The notes: generated by a model from the letters alone, not told the origin. Shown: positions 17,025 to 25,394, counted from the stretch's first letter. The stretch: 64,000 nt of DNA from Mycobacterium paraffinicum (GCF_001907675.1 NZ_MPNT01000001.1:248001-312000); one strand, 5' to 3'. Made by a program: numbers and translations.

Positions 17025-18323
17025 ATGAAAAAAGAAGACATGATCTTGATCAGTGTCGATGACCACACCGTCGAGCCACCGGACATGTTCAAGAATCATC
17101 TGCCACAACGGTATGCCGATGACGCGCCGCGGCTGGTGCACAACCCGGACGGCTCCGACGTCTGGAAGTTCCGTGACACCGTCATCCCCAACGTCGCGCT
17201 GAACGCGGTAGCGGGTCGTCCCAAAGAGGAGTACGGGCTGGAACCCCAGGGCCTCGACGAGATCCGGCCTGGCTGTTACAACGTCGACGAGCGCGTCAAG
17301 GACATGAACGCCGGCGGCATCCTTGCCTCGATCTGCTTCCCCTCTTTCCCCGGCTTCGCCGGGCGGCTGTTCGCCACTGAAGACCGCGACTTCTCGATCG
17401 CGCTTGTGCAGGCCTATAACGACTGGCACATCGAGGAATGGTGTGGCGCCTATCCGGCACGATTCATCCCAATGGCAATCCCGGTGATCTGGGACGCCGA
17501 GGAGTGCGCCAAAGAGGTGCGGCGGGTCGCGAAGAAGGGCGTGCACGCACTGACCTTCACCGAGAACCCGGCCGCGATGGGCTACCCGAGCTTCCACGAC
17601 GATTACTGGATGCCACTGTGGGATGCGTTGTGCGACACCAACACTGTGATGAACATCCACATCGGCTCCTCGGGCCGGCTCGCGATCACGGCACCCGATG
17701 CACCACTGGACGTGATGATCACCCTTCAGCCGATGAACATTGTCCAAGCTGCGGCGGATCTGTTGTGGTCCAAGCCGATCAAGCAATACCCGGATTTGAG
17801 GATCGCCCTGTCTGAGGGAGGCACCGGGTGGATTCCTTACTTCCTCGAGCGTGCCGACCGCACCTATGAAATGCACTCGGCGTGGACGCACCAGGACTTC
17901 AAGGGCAAGCTGCCCAGCGAGGTGTTCCGCGAGCACTTTCTCACCTGCTTCATCAGCGATAAGGTCGGCGTCACGCTGCGCAACATGATCGGCATCGACA
18001 ATGTCTGCTGGGAAGCCGACTATCCGCATAGCGACTCGATGTGGCCCGGCGCGCCGGAAGAGCTGTGGGCCGTGCTGTCGGAGAACAATGTGCCAGACGA
18101 CGAGATCGACAAGTTGACCCACGAGAATGCGATGCGCTGGTATTCCTTCGACCCGTTCGCCCACATCAACAGAGACCAGGCGACCGTCGGTGCTCTGCGC
18201 ACGGCCGCAGAGGGCCACGACGTATCTATTCAGGCGCTCAGCCATCACAAGGGTACGAAGTCAGGCTCGTCGGTCGTCGATGTGGTCGCTATTCAGAAAG
18301 AACTCTCCGGCATCCAAGACTGA
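17025..18323 (+). CDS. Amidohydrolase-2 family protein (ACMSD-like fold)
   Basis: 432 aa; GAGGGGA precedes ATG 17025. Metal-dependent TIM-barrel hydrolase or decarboxylase of the amidohydrolase_2 family. N-terminal SVDDHTVEPPDMF supplies Asp/His/Glu metal-site residues, with NIHIGS (His), ALSEGGTGWIPYFLERAD and EADYPHSDSMWP (catalytic Asp) following in the expected order. GCYNVDERVKDMNAGGI is shared with the genes at 32433 and 53883, making a three-member paralogous set. Members of this family hydrolyse or decarboxylate ring-derived acids; the substrate here is unknown. Confidence 0.82.
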   Translation: MKKEDMILISVDDHTVEPPDMFKNHLPQRYADDAPRLVHNPDGSDVWKFRDTVIPNVALNAVAGRPKEEYGLEPQGLDEIRPGCYNVDERVKDMNAGGILASICFPSFPGFAGRLFATEDRDFSIALVQAYNDWHIEEWCGAYPARFIPMAIPVIWDAEECAKEVRRVAKKGVHALTFTENPAAMGYPSFHDDYWMPLWDALCDTNTVMNIHIGSSGRLAITAPDAPLDVMITLQPMNIVQAAADLLWSKPIKQYPDLRIALSEGGTGWIPYFLERADRTYEMHSAWTHQDFKGKLPSEVFREHFLTCFISDKVGVTLRNMIGIDNVCWEADYPHSDSMWPGAPEELWAVLSENNVPDDEIDKLTHENAMRWYSFDPFAHINRDQATVGALRTAAEGHDVSIQALSHHKGTKSGSSVVDVVAIQKELSGIQD

Positions 18324-18399
18324 CGCACTACCCCAGCGCACGGGCAAACCTTGACCCGATCACATCATGGGCTGCTGGCCCACCGCGGCCAGAGGCGGA

Positions 18400-18418
18400 T
18401 TTCTAGAACCACTAGAAA
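18400..18418. promoter_or_regulatory. 19-bp inverted repeat (operator candidate) at Rieske gene promoter
   Basis: TTTCTAGAACCACTAGAAA: seven-base arms TTTCTAG and CTAGAAA. Same arms and spacing as 15212-15230. It covers the predicted -35 position of the promoter whose -10 is TAGCCT (18437-18442). Confidence 0.6.
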
Positions 18419-18420
18419 AT

Positions 18421-18436
18421 GCCGAGTGCACTCGGC
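18421..18436. promoter_or_regulatory. 16-bp perfect palindrome in the promoter spacer
   Basis: GCCGAGTGCACTCGGC is exactly self-complementary. It lies between the TTTCTAG repeat and TAGCCT (18437-18442), filling the -35/-10 spacer. The -10 is seven bases from the ATG, which suggests a leaderless transcript. Confidence 0.55.
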
Positions 18437-18449
18437 TAGCCTTTTTCGC

Positions 18450-19487
18450 ATGCCCAAACCGCCGTTGTCGATGAAGCCCACGGGCTGGTTCCAGGTTGGC
18501 TGGTCCGATGAGATCGGCGTTGGCGACGTCCACAGGATGACGTACTTCGGCGAAGAATTGATCGCCTGGCGGGCCGAGTCCGGCCGATTGACGGTCATGA
18601 ACGCCTTCTGCGAACACCTCGGCGCACACCTTGGTTTCGGTGGAAGAGTCGTCGGCGAGGTGTTGCAGTGCGGGTTTCATGGCTGGCAATGGAGCCAGGA
18701 GGGCCGCAACGTCTGTATCCCCTACCAGAATCGCCCGAATCGAGGCAGGCGGATTCGCACCTATCCGGTGGTGGAGCGCAACGAGTCGGTCTACGTCTGG
18801 CACGACGTAGCGGGTCGGGAACCGTATTTCGACGTGCCCGACGTGTTCGCCGACTTCAACGACGGTCGCAACCCCGACGAATTCCACCGACCGCGCAGGT
18901 TGTACCGCGAGCGACTGGAAATACATCCGCAATACGTGCAGGAAAACGGCGTTGACTTCGCCCACTTCAAGTATGTGCATGGCACTCCCGAGGCAGTCTT
19001 CACGCGGCACGACTTCGCCGAACCGGTCTCCTTCGTCGACTTCAGGCTCGCGTTCGCCTTCGGCGGGGCAGACAGCGACGACGCAGAAACCGAAGTTGCC
19101 GAAAGCTGCGTGGAAGCCATCAACGGCGGCCTTGGGGTCACGGTCACCAAGAGTTACGGCCTGCTTGAAGGCCGCACGGTCCAGGGGATCACTCCAGTCG
19201 ATGACTGCACCAGCGACGTCCGATTCACCGCATACATCGGTCGAGATGACGATGCCTACTCCGAAGCCGATGCGCAGGTCTTCGGCCAAGAGGTGATTAG
19301 GCAATTCGAGCAGGACATCGTCATCTGGCAGCACCAGCGCTACTCGGACCCGCCCGCGTTGGCGACCGCGGAACATGCGGGGTTCACCGCAATTCGCCAG
19401 TGGGCCAAGCAGTTCTACCCCGACGGCATCGGCGGAAGCGCCGCGGAAGTCTATGCCGCTTCGCAGGCAGCGGGCGGCACACAGTGA
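18450..19487 (+). CDS. Rieske non-heme iron oxygenase, KshA-like
   Basis: 345 aa. Terminal oxygenase component. Rieske [2Fe-2S] ligands Cys54, His56, Cys74, His77 (CEH ... CGFH). Mononuclear iron motif N166-G-V-D169-x2-H172-x4-H177, and a later FEQDIVIWQHQRY that probably gives the third, Asp ligand. Order and size match 3-ketosteroid 9-alpha-hydroxylase oxygenase KshA and similar single-component oxygenases, so a polycyclic or steroid-like substrate is plausible (inference). No reductase is adjacent. ATG 18450 lies seven bases after a TAGCCT -10 element, with no ribosome-binding site. First gene of a run whose next two genes overlap by four bases. Confidence 0.85.
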   Translation: MPKPPLSMKPTGWFQVGWSDEIGVGDVHRMTYFGEELIAWRAESGRLTVMNAFCEHLGAHLGFGGRVVGEVLQCGFHGWQWSQEGRNVCIPYQNRPNRGRRIRTYPVVERNESVYVWHDVAGREPYFDVPDVFADFNDGRNPDEFHRPRRLYRERLEIHPQYVQENGVDFAHFKYVHGTPEAVFTRHDFAEPVSFVDFRLAFAFGGADSDDAETEVAESCVEAINGGLGVTVTKSYGLLEGRTVQGITPVDDCTSDVRFTAYIGRDDDAYSEADAQVFGQEVIRQFEQDIVIWQHQRYSDPPALATAEHAGFTAIRQWAKQFYPDGIGGSAAEVYAASQAAGGTQ

Positions 19488-20572
19488 CGCTACGGGTCGT
19501 TCACTGCGGTACCGGGGTCACAGGTCGGGAGGCGCTCCGCGCCATCATCGAGGATCCAGCACTCGAACTCGTCGGCCAGTACGTCAGCACACCGGAAAAG
19601 GTCGGTAAAGATGCCGGCGAGCTCTGCGGGCTCCCTACCACCGGGGTCCTCGCCACAGGCGATCTTGACGCTGTGGTGGAGCTGAAGGCTGATTGCCTTT
19701 GCTATGCCGGCAACGCCGTCGGTCGCGAGCTCGAGGCCGTCGAGGAGATGGCGAAGTTCCTGCGCGCGGGCACCAACGTGGTGACCTTCGCCGTAGTGGA
19801 GATCAGCTATCCAGGTGCGACCCCGGCTGACTTCAAGGAAGTCATCGAGTCGGCCTGCGAAGCAGGCGGAACGTCGCTGTACGCCACGGGGAGCGAGCCC
19901 GGAGCGATGAGCATGAACGTGCCGGCGGCGCTGCTCTCCATGTCCGGTGAGGTGACCGGATACAAGGAGCAACAGTTCACCCCCGATCTCGCAAACGATT
20001 ACCCGCTGGAGTCCGTGCTGCGCGATTCGATGGGTTTCGGCAAGCCCGACGGCACCGCACCACCACGGGTCACCGACGGCACGGTCGAGGTTCGGTGGAC
20101 ACCGGAGATCCATTTCATTGCGGACCTGTTGGGCATCAAGCTCGACGGCATCAGGCTGGATTGGGAGACGGCGGCCACGCCCGTCGACATCGTCACCACG
20201 ATGGTCGGCACCTACCCGGCCGGCACCGTCTGTGGGTACTACTGGCGGCTTGCCGGCGTCGTGGCGGACAAGCCAGTGGTCTCGATCGAATACATCGCGC
20301 AGATCACCCGCGATGCGAAGGTTCCCGATCACTGGCCCCGGCTTCCTGCGGGCATCGACGGTGCGATCGCCTACACGGTGGAAGGACGCCCGACGTATCG
20401 AGCACTCTTGATGCCCGATCCGATGGAAGACGGCATCACGTCCGGCCTTCCGATGACCGCGCTGGCTGCGACCAACGCGATCCCGGCGGTCGTCGCCGCT
20501 CGGCCGGGGCACCTGTCACCGGTTGATCTGCCGTTCTACGCCACCCGGCGCGCGGGATCGCAACGGTCATGA
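19484..20572 (+). CDS. Dihydrodipicolinate-reductase-like NAD(P)H dehydrogenase
   Basis: 362 aa; GTG 19484 overlaps the Rieske stop (GTGA). N-terminal Rossmann motif VVHCGTGVTGREALRAI, then VGQYVSTPEKVGKDAGEL and DCLCYAGNA. This matches the DapB-related family that also includes 2,4-diaminopentanoate dehydrogenase, not true DapB. Translational coupling to an oxygenase suggests it acts on the product of that enzyme. Paralogous with the next gene. Confidence 0.75.
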   Translation: MTLRVVHCGTGVTGREALRAIIEDPALELVGQYVSTPEKVGKDAGELCGLPTTGVLATGDLDAVVELKADCLCYAGNAVGRELEAVEEMAKFLRAGTNVVTFAVVEISYPGATPADFKEVIESACEAGGTSLYATGSEPGAMSMNVPAALLSMSGEVTGYKEQQFTPDLANDYPLESVLRDSMGFGKPDGTAPPRVTDGTVEVRWTPEIHFIADLLGIKLDGIRLDWETAATPVDIVTTMVGTYPAGTVCGYYWRLAGVVADKPVVSIEYIAQITRDAKVPDHWPRLPAGIDGAIAYTVEGRPTYRALLMPDPMEDGITSGLPMTALAATNAIPAVVAARPGHLSPVDLPFYATRRAGSQRS

Positions 20573-21639
20573 GCCCGAAGACCTACCGCGTCGCGCACTA
20601 CGGCACGGGTGACACCGGCGCGCAAGCCCTGCGGGAGGTGATCGCCCGCCCCGACCTCGAGTTGGTCGCGCATCTGGTACACACGCCGGAGAAGGCGGGC
20701 CGCGATTCAGGAGAACTCGTCGGCGTCAATCCCGTCGGGCTGAGCGCGACAACTGATTTCGATGAGTTTCTCGCCTGCGACGCAGACTGCGTGGCGTACT
20801 TCGCGACGGACTTTGGGCGCGAGGAGAGCCAAGTCATCGACGAGATGGCGGCCATACTCGCGTCCGGTAAGAACATCGTCACCTCGACGATGCCTGCGCT
20901 CTCCTATCCACCCCAAATGCCAAGCGAGATCACCGACCGCCTCGAGGACGGCTGCAAGGCAGGTAACTCTTCGTTCTTCTGCAGCGGCATCGCACCTGGG
21001 TACACCACCGATGCGTTCATCATCGCCTGCGGCAGCGTCTCACATGCGATCAAGTCGATCACTCTCTCCGAGCGCGTCTTCATGGCGACCTACCAGGATC
21101 CGATGGTGTTCAACTATCTCGGGTTCGGCAGGCCACCCGACCAGCCCGCGATGGTCGAGAGCGTGGGCACCGGCGGATTCTTGGGACCGTTCTTGGCGGT
21201 GGCCAAGACGCTCGGCACGACGTTCGACGACATCCGCACCCGACGCGAAGTCGCGGTCGCCGACGCCGACTACGTCTGTCCGGCCGGCGCTATCCCGGAG
21301 GGCACGGTGGCGACCGTTCGCTTCGTTCACGAAGCCTTCGTCGGCGGTCAACCACGGGTCACCATGAGCATCGTTTATTCGATGATCGACAAGGTCGTCG
21401 ACGAGTGGGCCCCCGTCATCGTAGGAACGCCGGACATCAATGTGCGCACCAGCCAGGTGGTCATCGACGGTACGCCGAAGGTGGATGTGGTCCTGAGCCT
21501 TTCCGGCGGCGACCAACCCGGCGTCGACGCCACCGCGGGTCGCGTCGTGAACGCCATCCCCACCGTCTGCGACGCGGCACCAGGGCTGTACAGCAGTTTG
21601 GATATGCCCGTCTGGGGCCGCGCCGATTTCGGCAAGTGA
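20569..21639 (+). CDS. Dihydrodipicolinate-reductase-like NAD(P)H dehydrogenase (second copy)
   Basis: 356 aa; ATGA overlap with the preceding gene. Rossmann motif VAHYGTGDTGAQALREVI, then LVAHLVHTPEKAGRDSGELVG and DCVAYFATDFG aligned with the first copy, but the C-terminal half has diverged. A tandem pair of this kind may form a hetero-oligomer or act on two related intermediates. Confidence 0.75.
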   Translation: MSPKTYRVAHYGTGDTGAQALREVIARPDLELVAHLVHTPEKAGRDSGELVGVNPVGLSATTDFDEFLACDADCVAYFATDFGREESQVIDEMAAILASGKNIVTSTMPALSYPPQMPSEITDRLEDGCKAGNSSFFCSGIAPGYTTDAFIIACGSVSHAIKSITLSERVFMATYQDPMVFNYLGFGRPPDQPAMVESVGTGGFLGPFLAVAKTLGTTFDDIRTRREVAVADADYVCPAGAIPEGTVATVRFVHEAFVGGQPRVTMSIVYSMIDKVVDEWAPVIVGTPDINVRTSQVVIDGTPKVDVVLSLSGGDQPGVDATAGRVVNAIPTVCDAAPGLYSSLDMPVWGRADFGK

Positions 21640-21676
21640 GGATCCCACAGAAGCACCGAACAACGGAGCATTCGCT

Positions 21677-22450
21677 ATGACTTCCGAGCAAAAGCGCATC
21701 GCGGTGGTCGGCGCCTCGAGTGGGCTGGGCCGCAGCATCGCGATCGACTTGGGCAAGCGCGGCCATCGGGTTGCTCTGCTGGCACGTCGCCGCGAACGTC
21801 TGACCAAGGCGGCGCACGAGGCTGGCAACGGCGCGATCGCCGTGGTGTGTGACGTCACCGATCCCGACTCATGCCAAACCGCTACCGACGAGGTGCTTGC
21901 CGAGTTCGGTGGTTTGGACACACTCGTCTACAGCACCGGCATGGGGGTCCTGACTCCGCTGGCGGAAACTACCGCAGAGCAATGGGCATCGTTGTTCGCC
22001 ACCAACGTAACCGGTGCGTCGCTGGTCACCGCTGCGATGCTTGAGCACCTTGGTCGTAGCAGCGGCTCGGCGGTTTACCTCTCTTCACTCACCGCGGCGT
22101 ACGACACCCCCTGGCCGTTACTCGGCGCATACGCGGTGAGCAAAGCCGCACTCGAGAAGCTCGTGGTGGCGTGGCGGGTCGAACACCCCGAAGTTGGATT
22201 CACCAGCATTGCAATCGGTGACTGCCCCGGCGGAGAGGGTGACTCGACAACCGAGATCAACAAGAACTGGGATCCAGCTGTTCTCGAGCAAGCAATTCAA
22301 TCCTGGATACAGGACGGCCATCTCAACGGCGGGCTCGTCGATGTCGAGCATCTCACCGGCGTGGTGGAATCCGTCGTTCGCTGCGGTAACAGCTGCTTCA
22401 TTCCGCACCTCAGCGTTGTCGCTCGCGTGCAGCCTGCCGCCGCGACGTAA
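21677..22450 (+). CDS. Short-chain dehydrogenase
   Basis: 257 aa SDR: VVGASSGLGRSIA, LLARRRERL (Arg after beta-2 suggests NADP preference), a YSTGMG variant of NAG, catalytic YAVSK, and an atypical tail IAIGDCPGGEGDSTTEI in place of the usual PG motif. Similar in design to the SDR at 37849-38613 (YNASK, same WRVEHP/WGVEHP segment), so the two are probably paralogues. Thirty-seven bases after the preceding gene, hence probably the same operon. Confidence 0.82.
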   Translation: MTSEQKRIAVVGASSGLGRSIAIDLGKRGHRVALLARRRERLTKAAHEAGNGAIAVVCDVTDPDSCQTATDEVLAEFGGLDTLVYSTGMGVLTPLAETTAEQWASLFATNVTGASLVTAAMLEHLGRSSGSAVYLSSLTAAYDTPWPLLGAYAVSKAALEKLVVAWRVEHPEVGFTSIAIGDCPGGEGDSTTEINKNWDPAVLEQAIQSWIQDGHLNGGLVDVEHLTGVVESVVRCGNSCFIPHLSVVARVQPAAAT

Positions 22451-22478
22451 ATCGCCTTCACCACGACTAGGCTTGCAC

Positions 22479-22655
22479 ATGGGTGACCTCTTCAACACCG
22501 TCGCACCCGACCTGGTGGAGTGCCCTAAGCCCCGTCGGCGAGCAGCCGGGGACTGCCAGTCCGCGTCCGAATACCTTGGGAGCCAGACCTTTTGCGCCCG
22601 CGCGGCCTGCCGGGCCGCGGCGAACCGGGAACCGACAGGGAGGAGTGCCAAGTGA
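22479..22655 (+). CDS. Small cysteine-containing protein translationally coupled to the next SDR
   Basis: 58-aa ORF beginning MGDLFNTVAPDLVECPKP, with four cysteines and an Arg/Ala-rich C-terminal half. ATG 22479 lies five bases after TAGGCT (22468-22473), the spacing expected for a leaderless mRNA. Its TGA overlaps the GTG of the following SDR (GTGA, 22652-22655), the same coupling used elsewhere in this cluster. Not recognised; no homologue known to me. It could instead be a non-functional leader. Confidence 0.45.
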   Translation: MGDLFNTVAPDLVECPKPRRRAAGDCQSASEYLGSQTFCARAACRAAANREPTGRSAK

Positions 22656-23605
22656 GCGAAGGCATAACGCTCGACGGCCAGGTGGCGATAGTGACCGGCG
22701 GCGGTCGAGGTCTGGGCGAAGGTTATGCTCTCGAACTGGCTCGTCGAGGCGCGCAGGTGGTCGTCCATGACAACGGGTCCGATCCCGCGGGCAACGGATT
22801 CGATCCCGGGCCGGCGAACACCGTCGCCAAGGCGATTGTTGCCGCGGGTGGTCAAGCGGTCCCTTGCACCACCGACGCGAGCACCGAGTCTGGCGGCGCC
22901 GAAGCGGTCGAACTCGCGTTGAGCGAGTTCGGCAAACTGGACATCATCATCGCGAACGCCGGCAACATCAATTCGGCGCCGTTCTCCGAATACTCGACTC
23001 AATCATTCACCTCGGCCTTGACCAACCATCTGTTGGCCGCTTTCCACGTCGTCAGACCGGGCTTCGCTGTCATGAAAGAGGCCAGATACGGACGGCTGGT
23101 CTTTGTCGCATCAGCGGCCGGTGTCTTCGGGCAACCCGGCCTGCTCGGCTACGCGACCGCGAAGACTGGGATGCTCGGCATGATGAACGTCGCCGCCATC
23201 GAGGGAGCAGAATTCGGCATCACCGCGAACGCCATCATGCCGATGGCCGCGACTCGCATGGCCGCCGCCCTATTCGGTGAGGCAATAGAGGCGCCAGAGG
23301 CCCGCGAGTTTCTGGACTCTCTGCGGATCGATCAGGTCGCGCCCGTTGTCGCATACCTGGCCAGTGCGCGCTGCACGGCGACGCGCACCGTCCTCAGTGC
23401 TTTTCGGGGAAGGGTCGCGCAGCTGCACATTGGGGTAACGAACGGCTGGCTCAGTCCTACAGGGCAATTCACCGCTGAGGATGTCGAATCCCACCTTGCC
23501 GAGATCAGCGATACGTCCGGCCTGCTACAGCCGGAGAATATCTTCGATGAGATAGCGCACACCGTGGCTATGACGGGTGGTGCTCTCCCGCCGGCGGCGT
23601 CCTGA
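22652..23605 (+). CDS. Short-chain dehydrogenase, multifunctional-enzyme / hydroxysteroid type
   Basis: 317 aa. GTG 22652 has GGGAGGAG seven bases upstream. VTGGGRGLGEGYALELARRGA, VVVHDNGSDPAGNG..PANTVAKAI, IANAG and YATAK. The long loop after beta-2 and the C-terminal extension (FTAEDVESHLAEI..) are typical of the (3R)-hydroxyacyl-CoA dehydrogenase domain of peroxisomal MFE-2-like enzymes. Likely oxidises a beta-hydroxyacyl-CoA or hydroxysteroid. Related to the SDR at 61451-62401. Confidence 0.82.
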   Translation: MSEGITLDGQVAIVTGGGRGLGEGYALELARRGAQVVVHDNGSDPAGNGFDPGPANTVAKAIVAAGGQAVPCTTDASTESGGAEAVELALSEFGKLDIIIANAGNINSAPFSEYSTQSFTSALTNHLLAAFHVVRPGFAVMKEARYGRLVFVASAAGVFGQPGLLGYATAKTGMLGMMNVAAIEGAEFGITANAIMPMAATRMAAALFGEAIEAPEAREFLDSLRIDQVAPVVAYLASARCTATRTVLSAFRGRVAQLHIGVTNGWLSPTGQFTAEDVESHLAEISDTSGLLQPENIFDEIAHTVAMTGGALPPAAS

Positions 23606-23681
23606 CATCGCGTTGACCGCTGCGACGGCGATATACCCGACGACTCCAGCTAGGCAAAGCGCAATGGTCGTCCGGTGTGCG

Positions 23682-23963
23682 TCATCCGGCCGCCAGGTAG
23701 ATTGCGGCCAAAGCGGTGCAGATGCCTATACATATTGCGTTAAAGCTTACCCGCAACCACGAGGGAGCCTCCCGAAGTTCCATGAAGTTCATCCCGACGA
23801 GGTACACCTTGACCAGGGTCACGAGCAGGACGAGGACTGTTGAGATTCGATAGTCGATTCCGTGGTCGATCCCCACGCTCCACGAAATCAGCGTTGCGAC
23901 GACGAGTGCGGCCCATACGACAACACTGCGCTTCGCAGTGCGCTCGGCGAATAGTCCCGTCAT
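23682..23963 (-). CDS. Prokaryotic cytochrome c oxidase subunit IV-like membrane protein
   Basis: 93 aa with three hydrophobic helices (VVVWAALVVATLISWSVG, ISTVLVLLVTLVKVYLVGMNFMELR, FNAICIGICTALAAIYLA). The central VLLVTLVKVYLVGMNFMELR segment is the signature of the small subunit IV / CyoD-like family that stabilises heme-copper oxidases. Starts two bases after the subunit III-like gene. No catalytic subunit I or II gene is in the window. Confidence 0.8.
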   Translation of the reverse strand: MTGLFAERTAKRSVVVWAALVVATLISWSVGIDHGIDYRISTVLVLLVTLVKVYLVGMNFMELREAPSWLRVSFNAICIGICTALAAIYLAAG

Positions 23964-23964
23964 C

Positions 23965-24561
23965 TCAGTGCACCAAATAAAGGAGCGGGAAGATGATGAG
24001 CCAAAGTATGTCGATGAGATGCCAATAGCAGCCGAATGATTCGATCAACCCGATGGGAGTTTCGCTGAGCCGATCTTTGCCGGACAGCACCACCATCGCG
24101 ATCAGCAGGGCCGCCCCGAATATGACGTGGGCGGCGTGCAATCCCGTCATGACGAAGAAGTACGTGAAATAGCTGTTCGACGACAGCCCGTTTCCATCGG
24201 CGATCAACGCCGTCCATTCAATCCCCTTGTTGACTAAGAAGATCCCGGCACACGCGAGAGCCCCACAAAGTAGCAGGCGTGCGACTCTCTCTCCGGCCCG
24301 AATAGCCCCGACAGCCAGGACCACCAACAACGAGCTGGTGACGAGCACAAGTGTGTTGACACCGCCGAATGCTCGATGGAGCGTTAGCTGCGACCGATTG
24401 AACAGGTCGGGATCGCTGCCGCGTTGGCTCATGAACAGCACGAACAAGACGCCAAAGACGATCAGATCACCCAGGATCATGATCCAGACGCCCGGCTCCC
24501 CCGGTACCCGGCCGCGCCGCACATCCGCCGTCGCGGGGACCTCGGTCTGAGCTGTCGTCAT
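23965..24561 (-). CDS. Heme-copper oxidase subunit III-like protein (CoxC/NorE type)
   Basis: 198 aa. Five or so helices. VPGEPGVWIMILGDLIVFGVLFVLFM, LLVNKG-like FLVNKGIEW, FFVMTGLHAAHVIFGA and CYWHLIDILWLIIFPLLYL are standard subunit III motifs. Length and lack of the first two helices of aa3 subunit III fit the NorE/short CoxC group. ATGA overlap with the upstream membrane-protein gene. Its role without subunit I is unclear. Confidence 0.85.
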   Translation of the reverse strand: MTTAQTEVPATADVRRGRVPGEPGVWIMILGDLIVFGVLFVLFMSQRGSDPDLFNRSQLTLHRAFGGVNTLVLVTSSLLVVLAVGAIRAGERVARLLLCGALACAGIFLVNKGIEWTALIADGNGLSSNSYFTYFFVMTGLHAAHVIFGAALLIAMVVLSGKDRLSETPIGLIESFGCYWHLIDILWLIIFPLLYLVH

Positions 24562-25322
24562 CGGGTACCGGCTTCGGCTGGCATGTGGTCGCCGGCGGCG
24601 TCGGCGGCAATCGCTTCGCCGCCCGGATCATCGATCCGGTCTTGAATCCGTAACGCGCGCCAGATCAGGACGGTCTGACCCACCGTCCACAGTGCAAACC
24701 CGATGGCCGGGATCCAGAAGGCGAAGACGCCGTTGATCGAGAGCGGCCCGGTCTTGAAAAGGAAGGCAACTGCTCCCGGCTCGAACAGAAGGATCGCCCA
24801 CACCGTCGCCCAGCCCCACCACCGGGGAAACGGATTATCCGGTCGGTCCGGTGTGGTGAAGCACACCAGGGCCACCCCCACCCACCCCGCGATGAAGAAC
24901 TGCTCCGTTGTGACCATGAACAAGACCCCGAACTGATGCATGATTTCGGTGATCTCTGGCGCCCGGTAAGGGCTGTATGCGGCTGTCCCGAAACACATTC
25001 CAAGTATGGCGATGAACACTGATGTGAGCGCGACGCCGATCAAGATCAGCGTCGACCAGATCTTCGCACCGATCTCGACGCGGCGCGCCTGGTGCCACAA
25101 TACGACGGAGAATTGAACCAATGGCGCACTCGTCCAGGCGAGCAACATCGCTGCTACCAAGATTGCGGTGCTGTGCCCCTGATACCACTGCGCGACCCGC
25201 TCGGCCGTCCAAGTCGCGCTAGGCGGTGGAAAAACCCGTGTCAGGGAGATGAGCGCCGCACCTTGCACGGACGAGAACGCCCACATCCACACCAGGAGGA
25301 TTCTTTGTTTCTTGCCGTCCAT
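24558..25322 (-). CDS. Polytopic membrane protein of unknown function
   Basis: 254 aa with six or seven predicted helices: start WMWAFSSVQGAALISL, ILVAAMLLAWTSAPLVQFSVVLW, ILIGVALTSVFIAILGMCFG, VGVALVCF, WATVWAILLFEPGAVAFLF, FWIPAIGFALWTVGQTVLIW. Hydrophilic acidic C-tail. I do not recognise the family. Conserved-looking polar residues within helices (His in LVQFSVVLWHQ, EQFF) leave open a redox or cofactor-binding role with the adjacent oxidase subunits, to which it is translationally coupled. Confidence 0.65.
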   Translation of the reverse strand: MDGKKQRILLVWMWAFSSVQGAALISLTRVFPPPSATWTAERVAQWYQGHSTAILVAAMLLAWTSAPLVQFSVVLWHQARRVEIGAKIWSTLILIGVALTSVFIAILGMCFGTAAYSPYRAPEITEIMHQFGVLFMVTTEQFFIAGWVGVALVCFTTPDRPDNPFPRWWGWATVWAILLFEPGAVAFLFKTGPLSINGVFAFWIPAIGFALWTVGQTVLIWRALRIQDRIDDPGGEAIAADAAGDHMPAEAGTR

Positions 25323-25394
25323 TCGGCACCATCCTTAATTCCGCTTGAGACGCAACTGCGAGAATCCTGACCGGAAATCGATGTCAGGAGATAA

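Noticed and set aside
16788..18248. 486-codon open frame antisense to the amidohydrolase
   Set aside because: Mirror frame of a strongly coding gene in GC-rich DNA; composition is His/Arg/Val-rich with no domain, and the plus-strand gene has all family motifs.
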